64,000 nt of DNA from an uncultured Oscillospiraceae bacterium (lineage in GTDB: Bacteria; Bacillota; Clostridia; Oscillospirales; Oscillospiraceae), in contig CANQNS010000001.1 in NCBI GenBank assembly GCA_947625285.1, positions 124,001 through 188,000 of the forward strand, given 5' to 3'. Numbering within the stretch: the first letter of the stretch is position 1; each line of letters opens with the position of its first letter. Below the pieces are notes generated by a model. It was not told where the DNA came from. It was given only the letters and a program-made list of their open reading frames with translations, and did no database searches. This document shows, one piece after another, positions 48,784-57,615 of this stretch. The position numbers and the translations under genes are program-made.

Positions 48784-50520
48784 ATGGAGGAGTTGATGGC
48801 AAGCCTGTCGGGGGAGATATTCGCCGTGTGGTTTTTGATCGGGGCGGCGTTGGTGTTCTGGATGCAGGCCGGGTTCGCCATGGTGGAGAGCGGCTTTGCC
48901 CGGGCCAAGAACGCCGGGAACATCCTGATGAAGAACCTGATGGATTTCTGCATCGGTACCTGTGTGTTCATCCTGATCGGCTTCAGCCTGCTGCTGGGAG
49001 AGGATGTGCTGGGCTTCATCGGCAGGCCGGGATTCGACATCTTCACGGCATACGAGAGCTTTGACTGGTCCAACTTCGTGTTCAACCTGGTGTTCTGCGC
49101 CACCACCGCCACCATCGTGTCCGGGGCCATGGCGGAGCGGACCAGGTTTCTGTCCTACTGCGTCTACTCGGCCATCATCTCGGCCCTGATCTATCCCATC
49201 GAGGCCCACTGGATCTGGGGCGGCGGGTGGCTGAGCCGGCTGGGGTTCCACGACTTTGCCGGGTCCGTCGCCATCCATATGGTGGGAGGCGTGTGCGCCT
49301 TTATCGGCGCGGCCATGGTGGGGCCCCGGATCGGCAAGTTCACCCGGGACGGCGCGGGCAAGGTGGTGAAGGTCAACGCCTTTCCCGGCCACAACATCCC
49401 CCTGGGAGAGCTGGGCGTGTTCATCCTGTGGCTGGGCTGGTACGGCTTCAACGGCGCGGCCTGCACCAGCGTGGAACAGCTGGGGAGCGTGTTTCTGACT
49501 ACCACCGTGTCCCCCGCCGTGGCTACCACCGTGTGCATGGTCTTTACCTGGCTGAAATACGGCAAGCCGGATGTGTCCATGTGCCTGAACGCCGCGCTGG
49601 CGGGGCTGGTGGGCATCACCGCCCCCTGCGACGTGACGGACTGCTTCGGGGCCATCTGCATCGGCGCGGTGTCCGGGCTGCTGGTGGTGTTCGGGGTGTG
49701 GCTGCTGGACAACAAGCTGCGGGTGGACGATCCCGTGGGCGCGGTGGCGGTCCACTGTCTGAACGGCATATGGGGCGGCATAGCCGTGGGGCTGTTCGCC
49801 ACTACCTCCGCCCCCGGCAATGATACGCTGACGGGGCTTTTCTACGGCGGCGGACTGCATCTGCTGGGGGTCCAGCTCCTGGGCGTGGCGGCGGTCATCG
49901 GCTGGACGGCGGCGACCATCACCGTGTTCTTTTTGATCCTCAAGGCCACCATCGGCCTGCGGGTGACGGCGGAGGAGGAGCTGATGGGTCTGGACGTGAC
50001 GGAGCACGGACTTGTCAGCGCCTATGCCGACTTCATGCCCGCGCTGGGCATGGCGGCGGCGGGGGAGAGCCGCCTGGCCGATGCGCCCGCCGCGCCTATG
50101 GACGACGCGGTGCCCGTGCAGGTGCGCTCGCCAAAGGCGGTGGCCTCCGACGGAGAGGTGAAGATGTCCAACGTGACTATATTGCTGCATATGGAGAAGT
50201 TCGAGGCGTTGAAGGCCGCCATGCTGGACATCGGCGTCACGGGCATGACCGTGACCAACGTCATGGGCTGCGGCGTGCAGAAGGGCAAGCCCGAATACTA
50301 CCGGGGCGTGGTCCAGGATATCACCCTGCTGCCCCGCATCCAGGTGGAGATCGTGGTAAGCAAGATCCCGGTCCGAACGGTCATCGAGACGGCCAAGAAG
50401 GTGCTGTACACCGGCCACATCGGCGACGGGAAGATCTTCGTCTACGATGTGGAGAACGTGGTGAAGGTCCGCACCGGCGAGGAGGGCTACGACGCGCTGC
50501 AGGATATAGAACAGTATTAA
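48784..50520 (+). CDS. Ammonium transporter fused to a PII signalling domain
   Basis: A 578-residue fusion. Residues ~1-420 form an Amt channel with 11 predicted helices (GFAMVESGFARAKNAGNILMKN, SGAMAERTRF, the pore motif HMVGGVCAFIGA, WLGWYGFNGA). After a ~40-residue linker, ~462-575 form a GlnB/GlnK-type domain (MSNVTILLHMEKFEALKAAM; the T-loop region is GKPEYYRGV; C-terminal TGHIGDGKIFVYDVENVVKVRTGE in part). PII proteins block Amt channels when nitrogen is ample, so fusion may make this regulation intramolecular. I chose ATG 48784, which follows GGAGGAAAGG. Confidence 0.93.
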   Translation: MEELMASLSGEIFAVWFLIGAALVFWMQAGFAMVESGFARAKNAGNILMKNLMDFCIGTCVFILIGFSLLLGEDVLGFIGRPGFDIFTAYESFDWSNFVFNLVFCATTATIVSGAMAERTRFLSYCVYSAIISALIYPIEAHWIWGGGWLSRLGFHDFAGSVAIHMVGGVCAFIGAAMVGPRIGKFTRDGAGKVVKVNAFPGHNIPLGELGVFILWLGWYGFNGAACTSVEQLGSVFLTTTVSPAVATTVCMVFTWLKYGKPDVSMCLNAALAGLVGITAPCDVTDCFGAICIGAVSGLLVVFGVWLLDNKLRVDDPVGAVAVHCLNGIWGGIAVGLFATTSAPGNDTLTGLFYGGGLHLLGVQLLGVAAVIGWTAATITVFFLILKATIGLRVTAEEELMGLDVTEHGLVSAYADFMPALGMAAAGESRLADAPAAPMDDAVPVQVRSPKAVASDGEVKMSNVTILLHMEKFEALKAAMLDIGVTGMTVTNVMGCGVQKGKPEYYRGVVQDITLLPRIQVEIVVSKIPVRTVIETAKKVLYTGHIGDGKIFVYDVENVVKVRTGEEGYDALQDIEQY

Positions 50521-50523
50521 AGT

Positions 50524-50692
50524 CGTTTGCGTGTAAACACGCAAACGAGAAAGATCGCGGCTCACATACGCGCACAAACGCTCCTGCCATTGGCAGGAGC
50601 GTTTCCACGCTTCGTGAGCCGAGAAGAGTTTTTTCCGAGGCCCATGTCCCCGGAAAAAACGATCCCATTCTATTTGCGCCCCCGGGCGCAAA
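50524..50692. repeat. Dense array of inverted repeats between amt and mnmE
   Basis: Four stems fill the gap between these convergent genes: CGTTTGCGTG/CACGCAAACG (50524-50547); AAACGCTCCTGCC/GGCAGGAGCGTTT (50576-50604) nested inside CGGCTCAC/GTGAGCCG (50558-50565, 50614-50621); GTTTTTTCCG/CGGAAAAAAC (50628-50660); TTTGCGCCC/GGGCGCAAA (50673-50692). One could end either gene, but four are more than termination needs. Confidence 0.7.
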
Positions 50693-50707
50693 CGCTGCGA
50701 GGCGGCG

Positions 50708-52096
50708 TTACTTGCCCACGCAGAAGCGGGAAAAGATGCCGTTCGTCACGTCCTCCCGGACCGTGCGGCCGGAAAGCTCCCCCAGGGCGGTCATGGCCCC
50801 CTCCACCTCCGTCAGCACCGCGTCCGGGGCGAAGCCGGCGGTCATGGCCTCTTTGGCGGCCTTTACATAGTCCAGGGCCCGGCCCACCGCGTCCGCCTGA
50901 CGGGGGTTGGTGAGGGTCTCTCCGGCGGGCGTGGGCTCGGCCTGGGCGAACATATCCGCCACGGCCTTTTCCAGCCGGTCCAGACCCGCGCCGGTCAGCG
51001 CGCTGATGGGGATGGCGTCCGCCCGGTCCCAGGCGGAGGGCAGGTCGGATTTGTTCTTTAGGATCAGGCTGTGGGGAGCGGCCTCCGCCGCGGCCAGCAC
51101 CGCCTCGTCCTCCGCCGTGAGGGGAGCGGAGCCGTCCAGCACCGCCAGCACAAGCTGGGCCGCCCGGGCCGCCGTCCGGGCCCGGGCCACGCCCTCCCGC
51201 TCCACGGGGTCGTCCGTGTCCCGCAGCCCGGCGGTGTCCAAAAGCCGCAGCAGCGTGCCGCCCAGCGCCGCCTTTTCCTCGATGGCGTCCCGGGTGGTGC
51301 CGGGGATGTCCGTCACGATGGCCCGGTCATAGCCCACCAGGGCGTTCAAAAGAGAGCTCTTGCCCGCGTTGGGCCGGCCCAGTATGGCGCAGGGCACGCC
51401 GTTTTTCAGCACCGCGCCCCGCCGGAAGGTGGCCAGCAGCCGGTCCAGGGCTGTCTCCGCCTGGGTCAGCGCGGCGGAATACCGCTCCAGCGTGAAGGGC
51501 TCGATGTCCTCGTCCGGATAGTCGATGACCGCGTGATAGTGGGAACAGATGGCGGCGAGGGCCTCGTAGACCCCGTCGGTCTTTTTGCGGATGGCCCCGT
51601 CCAGCTGGGCGGCGGCTTCCTCCGCGATACGGGGCGTCTCCGCGTCTATGAGGTCGATGACCGCCTCCGCCTGGGTCAAGTCCATGCGGCCGTTCAAAAA
51701 GGCCCGGCGGGTGAATTCCCCGGCCTTGGCCTGCCGGGCGCCGGCGGCGAAAAGGCTCTCCAGCGCGGCGCGCAAAACGACGGGGGAGCCGTGGCACTGC
51801 AGCTCCGCCGTGTCCTCCCCCGTATAGCTGTTGGGGCCGCGGGAGACGGTAGCCAGACACAGGTCCAGCACCGCGCCGTTCGCGGCCTTCAGTTTTCCCA
51901 GTATGAGCTTCCGGTCCGGCCGCCCGCTCATGGCCCCGCCGGCCAGGGGCGTGAACACCCGGTCCAGCACCGCCAGCGACCCCGGCCCGCTCATGCGCAC
52001 CACGCCGATGGCGGAGAGGACCTGGCCGGTGGAGATGGCGGCGATGGTGTCCGCGCCGGCCGGAACAGAGCTACTCGTCATCTTTTCTCTCGTCAT
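50708..52096 (-). CDS. mnmE: tRNA modification GTPase MnmE
   Basis: A 462-residue GTPase that, with MnmG, modifies U34 in tRNA. N-terminal folate-binding domain (DTIAAISTGQVLSAIGVVRM), the helical domain, then an inserted G domain with G1 GRPNAGKSSLLNAL, G2 TTRD, G3 DTAGLRDTDD and G4 NKSD, and the C-terminal catalytic FCVGK. All key elements are present. The start is at 52096 (overlapping rex by 26 bases) or at ATG 52081 five codons later. It is co-transcribed with rex. Confidence 0.95.
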   Translation of the reverse strand: MTREKMTSSSVPAGADTIAAISTGQVLSAIGVVRMSGPGSLAVLDRVFTPLAGGAMSGRPDRKLILGKLKAANGAVLDLCLATVSRGPNSYTGEDTAELQCHGSPVVLRAALESLFAAGARQAKAGEFTRRAFLNGRMDLTQAEAVIDLIDAETPRIAEEAAAQLDGAIRKKTDGVYEALAAICSHYHAVIDYPDEDIEPFTLERYSAALTQAETALDRLLATFRRGAVLKNGVPCAILGRPNAGKSSLLNALVGYDRAIVTDIPGTTRDAIEEKAALGGTLLRLLDTAGLRDTDDPVEREGVARARTAARAAQLVLAVLDGSAPLTAEDEAVLAAAEAAPHSLILKNKSDLPSAWDRADAIPISALTGAGLDRLEKAVADMFAQAEPTPAGETLTNPRQADAVGRALDYVKAAKEAMTAGFAPDAVLTEVEGAMTALGELSGRTVREDVTNGIFSRFCVGK

Positions 52097-52724
52097 CCGC
52101 CTGAGCCAAATGGTAGGTCAGGACCAAAAGGCTGTCGGAGAAGTGGATGCTCTCCACCAGAGGCCCGCCCTCCGGGACCTCCAGCTCCGTGTTGGTGAAG
52201 TTCCAGATGGCCCGGATGCCCGCCTCCACCAGCGCGTCCGTCAGCTCCTGGGCTACGCTCCGGGGGACCGTGAGGATGGCGATGTCCACCTTCTTCTCCC
52301 GGACGAAAGCGCCCAGGTCCTTCACGTCGTAGATGGGAAAACCGTCCACGTCCGTGCCGATCACCGCCGGATCCACGTCGAAGGCGCCCAGGAAGGAATA
52401 GCCCTCGATGATGAAGTCGAAGTTCTGGATCAGGGCGGTGCCCAGATTGCCCGCTCCCACCAATATGGCGGAATAGCCCCGATAGGTGCCAAGTATCTGG
52501 CCGATCTCCTGGCGCAGAAAGTCCACGTTGTAGCCGTAGCCCTGCTGCCCGAATTCGCCAAAGCATGAGAAGTCCTGCCGGATCTGTGACGGCGTGAGCC
52601 CCATCTGGCGGCCCAGCTTGTCCGAGGAGATGCGCTCCTCTCCCTTGCTGGCCAGGTCGTCCAGCTTGCGCAGATAACGGGGCAGACGCCGGATCACGTT
52701 GTTCGATACATTCCCGCGCTTCAA
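52071..52724 (-). CDS. rex: Redox-sensing transcriptional repressor Rex
   Basis: A 217-residue repressor that reads the NADH/NAD+ ratio. It has an N-terminal winged helix (SNNVIRRLPRYLRKLDDLAS, GLTPSQIRQDFSCFGEFGQQG), a Rossmann domain (ILVGAGNLGTAL) and a C-terminal swapped helix (FSDSLLVLTYHL). I chose the TTG at 52724: AAAGGAGG (52732-52739) is correctly spaced and the protein then starts like other Rex proteins; a longer start at 52790 is unlikely. It probably governs fermentation genes elsewhere, and its own promoter has an inverted repeat. Confidence 0.94.
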   Translation of the reverse strand: MKRGNVSNNVIRRLPRYLRKLDDLASKGEERISSDKLGRQMGLTPSQIRQDFSCFGEFGQQGYGYNVDFLRQEIGQILGTYRGYSAILVGAGNLGTALIQNFDFIIEGYSFLGAFDVDPAVIGTDVDGFPIYDVKDLGAFVREKKVDIAILTVPRSVAQELTDALVEAGIRAIWNFTNTELEVPEGGPLVESIHFSDSLLVLTYHLAQADDERKDDE

Positions 52725-52780
52725 GGGTCTGCCTCCTTTTTCTTTGCCGCTGTCAGGTGTTCTATACTCTCTGTATTGAA

Positions 52781-52809
52781 AATTTACCACATTTCTGGTA
52801 AAGTTGCAA
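52781..52809 (-). promoter_or_regulatory. Promoter of rex-mnmE with an internal palindrome
   Basis: On the minus strand TTGCAA (52809-52804), 17 bp, TAAATT (52786-52781). TTTACC-8-GGTAAA (52783-52802) fills the spacer. This differs from the usual Rex box (TTGTGA-type), so it may belong to another regulator or be a derived Rex site. Confidence 0.6.
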
Positions 52810-52815
52810 ATGATA

Positions 52816-52845
52816 TTGTAAGCGGCGATAAAAATATGATATAAT
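52816..52845 (+). promoter_or_regulatory. Promoter of holB-ricT
   Basis: TTGTAA (52816-52821), 18 bp, TATAAT (52840-52845), back to back with the rex promoter. Confidence 0.75.
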
Positions 52846-52931
52846 GACTATATTAGTGCCGGAGCGGGACAGCATGTTGCCCAAATAAGTTTTGCCGGAT
52901 CCGGCCCGGCGCAAAGGTTACGGAGCGTATT

Positions 52932-53699
52932 ATGGCTGAAAAACGTCTGTCCCATGCCTATTTGCTGACGGGTCCCGAGGGGCCGGAGCGGGAAAATGCC
53001 GCCCGGCAACTGGCGGCGGCCCTGCTGTGCGCCGCGCCGGAGCCGCCATGCGGCCGGTGCCGGGACTGCCGGAAGGTCCGGGAGGGCGTACACCCCGACG
53101 TGATATGGGTGCGCCGGGAGAAAAAAGACGAACAGCTCCGGCGGGAGATACTGGTGGGACAGATCCGGCAGATGACCGCCGACGCCGCCCTGGCCCCCAA
53201 CGAGGCGGAGCGGAAGGTCTATATCGTGGACCAGGCCGATCGGATGAACCAGCAGGCCCAAAACGCCTTGCTGAAGGCCCTGGAGGACCCTCCCGGCCAT
53301 GCCTGCTTCATCCTGTGCGCCGCGGCGGCCGACGCGCTGCTGCCTACGGTCCGGTCCCGGTGCATCCGCACGGACGCCGGCGGCAGAGACCAGCGGGACG
53401 ACGGGATGTCGGAGCTGGCAAAGGGGTATCTGGAGGCGGCCGCCTCCGGGGACCGGGCGGAGATCGTGCTGTACTGCATGAACCGGGCCAAGCTCAGCCG
53501 AGAGGAGACAGAGGCCTTCGCCGGCCAGGTGCGGGACGCGGTGCGGGACGTGCTGTGCGGCCGGGCGCGGGACCCTGGCCTGGGCCGGGACGGGCTTTTT
53601 CACCTGGCGGAGCTGATGGACAAAACGGAGGACTACCTGCGGCATAACGTGCAGCCCAAGCAGATATTCGGACTGCTGGCCGCGGAAACATTGAGGTAA
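52932..53699 (+). CDS. holB: DNA polymerase III subunit delta'
   Basis: A 255-residue clamp-loader subunit, shorter than the usual ~320. AAA+ fold with a degenerate Walker A (GPEGPERENAA), a zinc-binding group (CGRCRDCRK), DQADRMNQQAQNALLKALEDPP and the SRC motif (VRSRCI). Loss of a working P-loop is normal for delta', which does not hydrolyse ATP. It precedes ricT by eight bases, the same order as in Bacillus. Confidence 0.9.
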   Translation: MAEKRLSHAYLLTGPEGPERENAARQLAAALLCAAPEPPCGRCRDCRKVREGVHPDVIWVRREKKDEQLRREILVGQIRQMTADAALAPNEAERKVYIVDQADRMNQQAQNALLKALEDPPGHACFILCAAAADALLPTVRSRCIRTDAGGRDQRDDGMSELAKGYLEAAASGDRAEIVLYCMNRAKLSREETEAFAGQVRDAVRDVLCGRARDPGLGRDGLFHLAELMDKTEDYLRHNVQPKQIFGLLAAETLR

Positions 53700-53707
53700 C
53701 GAACGCT

Positions 53708-54958
53708 ATGCAGGAAGTTGTGAGCATCAAATTCAGAAACCGGGGCAAGAGCTATTTCTTCGACCCGGCCGGCCTGACCCTGAAGGCGGGGGATAAGGCC
53801 GTGGTGGAGACCTCCAAGGGCCTGGAGATCGGCACGGTGATCCAGGGCAACCATGAGGTGGAGGACCAGCAGGTGGTCTCGCCCCTCCGGGCCGTGGCCC
53901 GGGCCGCCACCGAGGACGACCGGCGCATCGAGGAGCTGTGCCGCAAGCGGGAGAGAGAGGCATACGTCATCGGCCGGCAGAAGATCGCGGAGCACGGTCT
54001 GGATATGAAGCTGGTGGACGTGGAGTGCGCCTTCGAGGGCAATAAGATCATCTTCTTCTTTTCCAGCGACGGACGGGTGGATTTCCGGGAGCTGGTGAAG
54101 GATCTGGCGGGGGTGTTCCGCACCCGCATCGAGCTTCGGCAGATCGGCGTCCGGGACGAGGCCCGGATGCTGGGGGGTCTGGGCATCTGCGGCCGGCCCT
54201 TCTGCTGCGGCAGCTTTATGGACGAGTTCAAGCCCGTGTCCACCAAAATGGCAAAGGTCCAGGCCCTGAGCCTGAACCCGGCCAAGATATCCGGCTGCTG
54301 CGGCCGGCTCATGTGCTGCCTGCGCTACGAGCAGCCCGCCTATGAGGAGCTGGTCAAAAACGTGCCGAAAAACGGCGCGTTCGTGGAGACCCCGGACGGG
54401 TACGGCAACGTGGCCCAGGTCAATATCCTCCGCCAGACCGTGCGGGTGAAGCTGGACGGCGAGGGGGACGACGCCTTCCGCCAGTACGACGCCGACGAGG
54501 TGGCCGCCGTTCCCGGCGGCAGGCCCCGGGACGGCAGCCAGCCACCCCATGTGCTGGTGCTGAAACCGAAGGAGAAGAAGCCCCCCGAGCCGGAGGACGA
54601 TCCCTGGGAGCGGCCGGAGCTGCTCATCACCGCCCCCGGCGAGAGCGGCGGACCGGCCAGAGAGCTTCGCCAGATACAGGCCGAAGAGCGGCCGGAGGGC
54701 GGCTCCCGCCGGGGACGCCGGCACCGGCGCGGCGGCGGCGACCGGCCCCGGACCGAGAAGCAGTCCGGCGAGAAGGGCGCCGCGCAGGAGAAGGCCCAGC
54801 AGACGAAAAACCGCCAGCGTCCGCCCCGGCCCAAGACCGACGCGCCTACCGCGCAGGACCAGAGCCAGAAGGCCAAGAGCAAGAATTACTACAGCCGCCG
54901 GCGGCCCCACAACCGCCGGCCCAAGAACGAGGGCGGCGGGAAGCCCGCGGCCGAATAA
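53708..54958 (+). CDS. ricT: PSP1-domain protein RicT (YaaT)
   Basis: A 416-residue protein. Residues 1-275 are the PSP1/RicT core with Cys clusters CGRPFCCGSF and SGCCGRLMCCLRYEQ, which in Bacillus subtilis hold Fe-S clusters in the RicAFT complex. That complex aids RNase Y processing, competence, biofilm and sporulation. The last ~130 residues are a disordered basic extension (RRGRRHRRGGG and similar), absent from many homologues and perhaps RNA-binding. RNase Y itself is encoded at 18 kb. GTAACGAACG precedes the ATG with a weak ribosome site. Confidence 0.92.
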   Translation: MQEVVSIKFRNRGKSYFFDPAGLTLKAGDKAVVETSKGLEIGTVIQGNHEVEDQQVVSPLRAVARAATEDDRRIEELCRKREREAYVIGRQKIAEHGLDMKLVDVECAFEGNKIIFFFSSDGRVDFRELVKDLAGVFRTRIELRQIGVRDEARMLGGLGICGRPFCCGSFMDEFKPVSTKMAKVQALSLNPAKISGCCGRLMCCLRYEQPAYEELVKNVPKNGAFVETPDGYGNVAQVNILRQTVRVKLDGEGDDAFRQYDADEVAAVPGGRPRDGSQPPHVLVLKPKEKKPPEPEDDPWERPELLITAPGESGGPARELRQIQAEERPEGGSRRGRRHRRGGGDRPRTEKQSGEKGAAQEKAQQTKNRQRPPRPKTDAPTAQDQSQKAKSKNYYSRRRPHNRRPKNEGGGKPAAE

Positions 54959-54963
54959 AAGAC

Positions 54964-55006
54964 GCGATGCACACGCTGTGTTCGACAGCGTGCGCATCGC
55001 TTTTTT
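54964..55006 (+). terminator. Terminator of holB-ricT
   Basis: GCGATGCacACGCTGT pairs with ACAGCGTgcGCATCGC (54964-55000), then TTTTTT. It overlaps the stop codon of the convergent gene. Confidence 0.92.
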
Positions 55007-56357
55007 ACGCCGCCTGGAAGCGGTTCACGCCGGCCGACAGGGAGAAGGTCTCCGATGCCTCGCCCCCGGCTCCCGGGGCCGCGCCGGGTCCCATGTTCAT
55101 GCCGCCGCCGGCCGCTACGGAGAGCGGGGTCTCATCGGCCAGGAGCGTGTAACCATCGCCCTCCGTCAGACCGGGGGCCGACAGCAGCAGGATGGAGAAG
55201 TCGTTTTCCGGCGTGAAGGACAGGATCCGGCCGCCCTGCCCGTCTACGACGGTATACGCCGTGCCGCCGGTCTGAGGCCGGGAGAAGGTGAATATGGCGC
55301 AGGTCTGGCCGCCCTCCTGGATGGGGTCCAGCATGCTGCCAGAGGCGGCTACGGAACCGCCGTTTATATAGACGCCCTTTTCCGCGTCCAGCCCCGCGTC
55401 CGCGCTGGCGGAACAGGCGCAGGCCGTGACGGAGCCGCCGTTGATAACCAGATAGCCGTTGGAGTCGATGCCGTCCCCCTCGCCGGTCTCGCCGGTGACG
55501 GTGATGTTCACGGAGCCGCCGTTGATCGCTGCCACGGAGACGCCGTCCTCGTTCACGTTGATGCCGTCGTTGCCGGAGGTGATGCGGATGCGGCCGCCGT
55601 TGACGGCCAGATGCATCTCCGTGTCCAGGCCCTCGTTTTCGGCGTCGATCTCCAGCAGGCCGTCGCCCTTGCTGCCGCCGGAGACGGTCATGCTCATTTT
55701 GGAGTAAAACGCGCCGTCATACTTGTGCAGCTTCTCGCTGTCGGCAACAGCGGAGCCGTCCTCATTCAGCGTATAGGACTTGTAGATGCGGGCCACGTAG
55801 GAGCCGGCGATGTGGTTCTCGCTGCCGTCGGCAACGATCACCCTGGCCCCCGCGCCGGACAGGTCCGGCCAGGCGCCCTGGCCGGCGTCGGGGTCGCATT
55901 CGTACACGTTATAGAATATCACCGCCGGGGCCACGGAACAGGTCACGTCCGCCCCGTCCAGAACGAGGGTCACCACCGCGTCCGGGTCCTCCCTGGCGTC
56001 CTGGCCCAGATCCACCGCGATCTGGCCCTGGGAAAGCGTCCCCCGCAGGATATAGGTCCCCGGCCGGACGATGTGGACCACCGTGTGGGCGGCGGCTTCC
56101 TCCGGCGCGTGCTCGTCCGCCTCTGTGCCCTCGCCGTAGGTGAAGTCATGGCCGGCCTCATAGTAGACGATGTCGTGGGCGGTGTAAACGGCGCCGCCGG
56201 TCTCTTTCGGCGCGGCTTCTCCGTCTACCTGGACGCCCTCGTCGGAGAGCGTCACCGTTACGGCCTCCGCCTCCCGGTCCGCCGCCAGAGCGGCGGGGGA
56301 CAGGGCCAGCAGCAGCAAAGCGCACAGCACGCCCCACGGCCGGTTCCTTCTGCGCAT
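55005..56357 (-). CDS. Secreted carbohydrate-binding protein of the Cthe_2159 (DUF4353) family
   Basis: A 450-residue protein. A signal peptide (MRRRNRPWGVLCALLLLALS, to ALAA) precedes a right-handed beta-helix with the repeated strands typical of PF14262: VVHIVRPGTYILRG, LVLDGADVTCS, HKYDGAFYSKMSMTVSGGS, GNDGINVNED, YLVINGGSVTA. Cthe_2159 of Clostridium thermocellum binds acid-sugar polymers such as polygalacturonate with Ca2+, so a pectin or other glycan-binding role is plausible. There is no wall-anchor motif. I chose ATG 56357 behind GAGGAGGACG. It is a single gene. Confidence 0.82.
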   Translation of the reverse strand: MRRRNRPWGVLCALLLLALSPAALAADREAEAVTVTLSDEGVQVDGEAAPKETGGAVYTAHDIVYYEAGHDFTYGEGTEADEHAPEEAAAHTVVHIVRPGTYILRGTLSQGQIAVDLGQDAREDPDAVVTLVLDGADVTCSVAPAVIFYNVYECDPDAGQGAWPDLSGAGARVIVADGSENHIAGSYVARIYKSYTLNEDGSAVADSEKLHKYDGAFYSKMSMTVSGGSKGDGLLEIDAENEGLDTEMHLAVNGGRIRITSGNDGINVNEDGVSVAAINGGSVNITVTGETGEGDGIDSNGYLVINGGSVTACACSASADAGLDAEKGVYINGGSVAASGSMLDPIQEGGQTCAIFTFSRPQTGGTAYTVVDGQGGRILSFTPENDFSILLLSAPGLTEGDGYTLLADETPLSVAAGGGMNMGPGAAPGAGGEASETFSLSAGVNRFQAA

Positions 56358-56517
56358 AAGTCGTCCTCCTCGCGTTTTGATGGGGGCATTATACCGGCCG
56401 GGTGTGAACAGTTCTTGCAAAAGCTGTGTAGAATCTGTAAACTCCGCCGGGAGCGCGTGGAGCGCAAAAAGGCCCCGGAGCCGAGAGGCTCCGGGGTCCT
56501 GGGTCCGTATGACGATA

Positions 56518-56928
56518 TCAGCGCTTGCTGAACTGGGGAGCGCGGCGGGCGGCCTTGAGGCCGTACTTCTTCCGCTCCTTCATGCGCGGGTCGCGGGTCA
56601 GGAAGCCGGCGGCCTTCAAAGGCGCACGGTATTCCTCGTTCACCTGCAGCAAAGCCCGGGCGATGCCGTGCCGGATGGCGCCGGCCTGGCCGGTGACGCC
56701 GCCGCCGGTGACGGTGGCCTCGATGTCCACCTTGTCGGTGGTGCCCGTAGTCACCAGAGGCTGACGGACGATCAGCTTCAGGGTCTCCAGACCAAAGTAG
56801 TCGTCGATGCTGCGGCCGTTGATGGTGATGGTCCCGGTGCCGCCGGGGATCAGGTGGACGCGGGCGACAGAGCTCTTACGCCGGCCGGTGCCGTAAAGGT
56901 ACGGACGCTTGGTTTGATAAGTGGCCAT
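56518..56928 (-). CDS. rpsI: 30S ribosomal protein S9
   Basis: A 136-residue ribosomal protein with [18 protein letters not shown] at the start and the basic tail RRAPQFSKR, whose last Arg reaches the P-site tRNA. Follows rplM with a one-base overlap, the universal order. Confidence 0.97.
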   Translation of the reverse strand: MATYQTKRPYLYGTGRRKSSVARVHLIPGGTGTITINGRSIDDYFGLETLKLIVRQPLVTTGTTDKVDIEATVTGGGVTGQAGAIRHGIARALLQVNEEYRAPLKAAGFLTRDPRMKERKKYGLKAARRAPQFSKR

Positions 56929-57368
56929 CAGTTGGCGCCTCCTTCCACATAGACCTCAGGCTTCTGGGCCTGGTGAGTGTGTTCGCCGCCCCGGAAGACG
57001 CGCAGCCGGGTCAGCTGGTTCTTAGCCATGGCGTTCTTCTGCAGCATGCCCCGCACCGCCAGGCGCATAGCCAGCTCCGGCTTCTCCGCCATCAGCCGGC
57101 TGTACTGGGTCTCATGCAGGCCGCCGGGGTACCCGGAGTGGGTCCTGTAGTACTTCTGCTCCAGCTTCTTGCCGGTCAGCACCGCCTGCCCGGCGTTGAT
57201 GATGATAACATAGTCGCCGCAGTCCACGTGAGGCGTGTAGTCCACCTTCCGCTTGCCCCGCAGCAGGTCCGCCGCGATCACGGCCGTCTTGCCCATGGGC
57301 TTGCCCGCCGCGTCCAGCACATACCACTTGCGGACCACGTCGGCAGGCTTTACCATTGTCGTGCTCAT
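56928..57368 (-). CDS. rplM: 50S ribosomal protein L13
   Basis: A 146-residue ribosomal protein, recognisable by [32 protein letters not shown] and the C-terminal [11 protein letters not shown]. It is cotranscribed with rpsI from the promoter at 57435-57463. The leader carries a small hairpin that may be an L13-type autoregulatory site. Confidence 0.97.
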   Translation of the reverse strand: MSTTMVKPADVVRKWYVLDAAGKPMGKTAVIAADLLRGKRKVDYTPHVDCGDYVIIINAGQAVLTGKKLEQKYYRTHSGYPGGLHETQYSRLMAEKPELAMRLAVRGMLQKNAMAKNQLTRLRVFRGGEHTHQAQKPEVYVEGGAN

Positions 57369-57397
57369 GCGTTTTCCTCCGAAATATCGTTCATTGT

Positions 57398-57463
57398 CAG
57401 CCTTTTTTCCGTCCTCGCCGGAGGACGCCTAATCTTTATAGCACAGTTGCGGGACCCTGTCAA
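57398..57463 (-). promoter_or_regulatory. Promoter and leader hairpin of rplM-rpsI
   Basis: On the minus strand TTGACA (57463-57458), 17 bp, TATAAA (57440-57435). The leader then forms GTCCTC-CGGC-GAGGAC (near 57410-57427) followed by GGAAAAAAGGC. A ribosomal-protein leader would be usual here; the match to the described L13 leader is not established by eye. Confidence 0.75.
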
Positions 57464-57559
57464 CCTGTTTTTTGAAAAATCACGCCGTTTGCTTTGAATA
57501 TCTCAAAATATCTACTGTTTTCTCTTGATAACTCTGTTTCGATTTTTCTTTTTCCCGGG

Positions 57560-57588
57560 TTGAAGCGGCCCGGCGGGTGTGGTATACT
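57560..57588 (+). promoter_or_regulatory. Promoter of the thyX-like gene
   Basis: TTGAAG (57560-57565), 17 bp, TATACT (57583-57588), 28 bases before the start codon. Confidence 0.75.
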
Positions 57589-57615
57589 GACAAAAAACGA
57601 CACAGGAGGTCACCC

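Noticed and set aside
52783-52802. A classical Rex operator in the rex promoter
   Set aside because: The palindrome TTTACC-8-GGTAAA does not fit the TTGTGAA...TTCACAA Rex consensus, so I report it only as an operator-like sequence.
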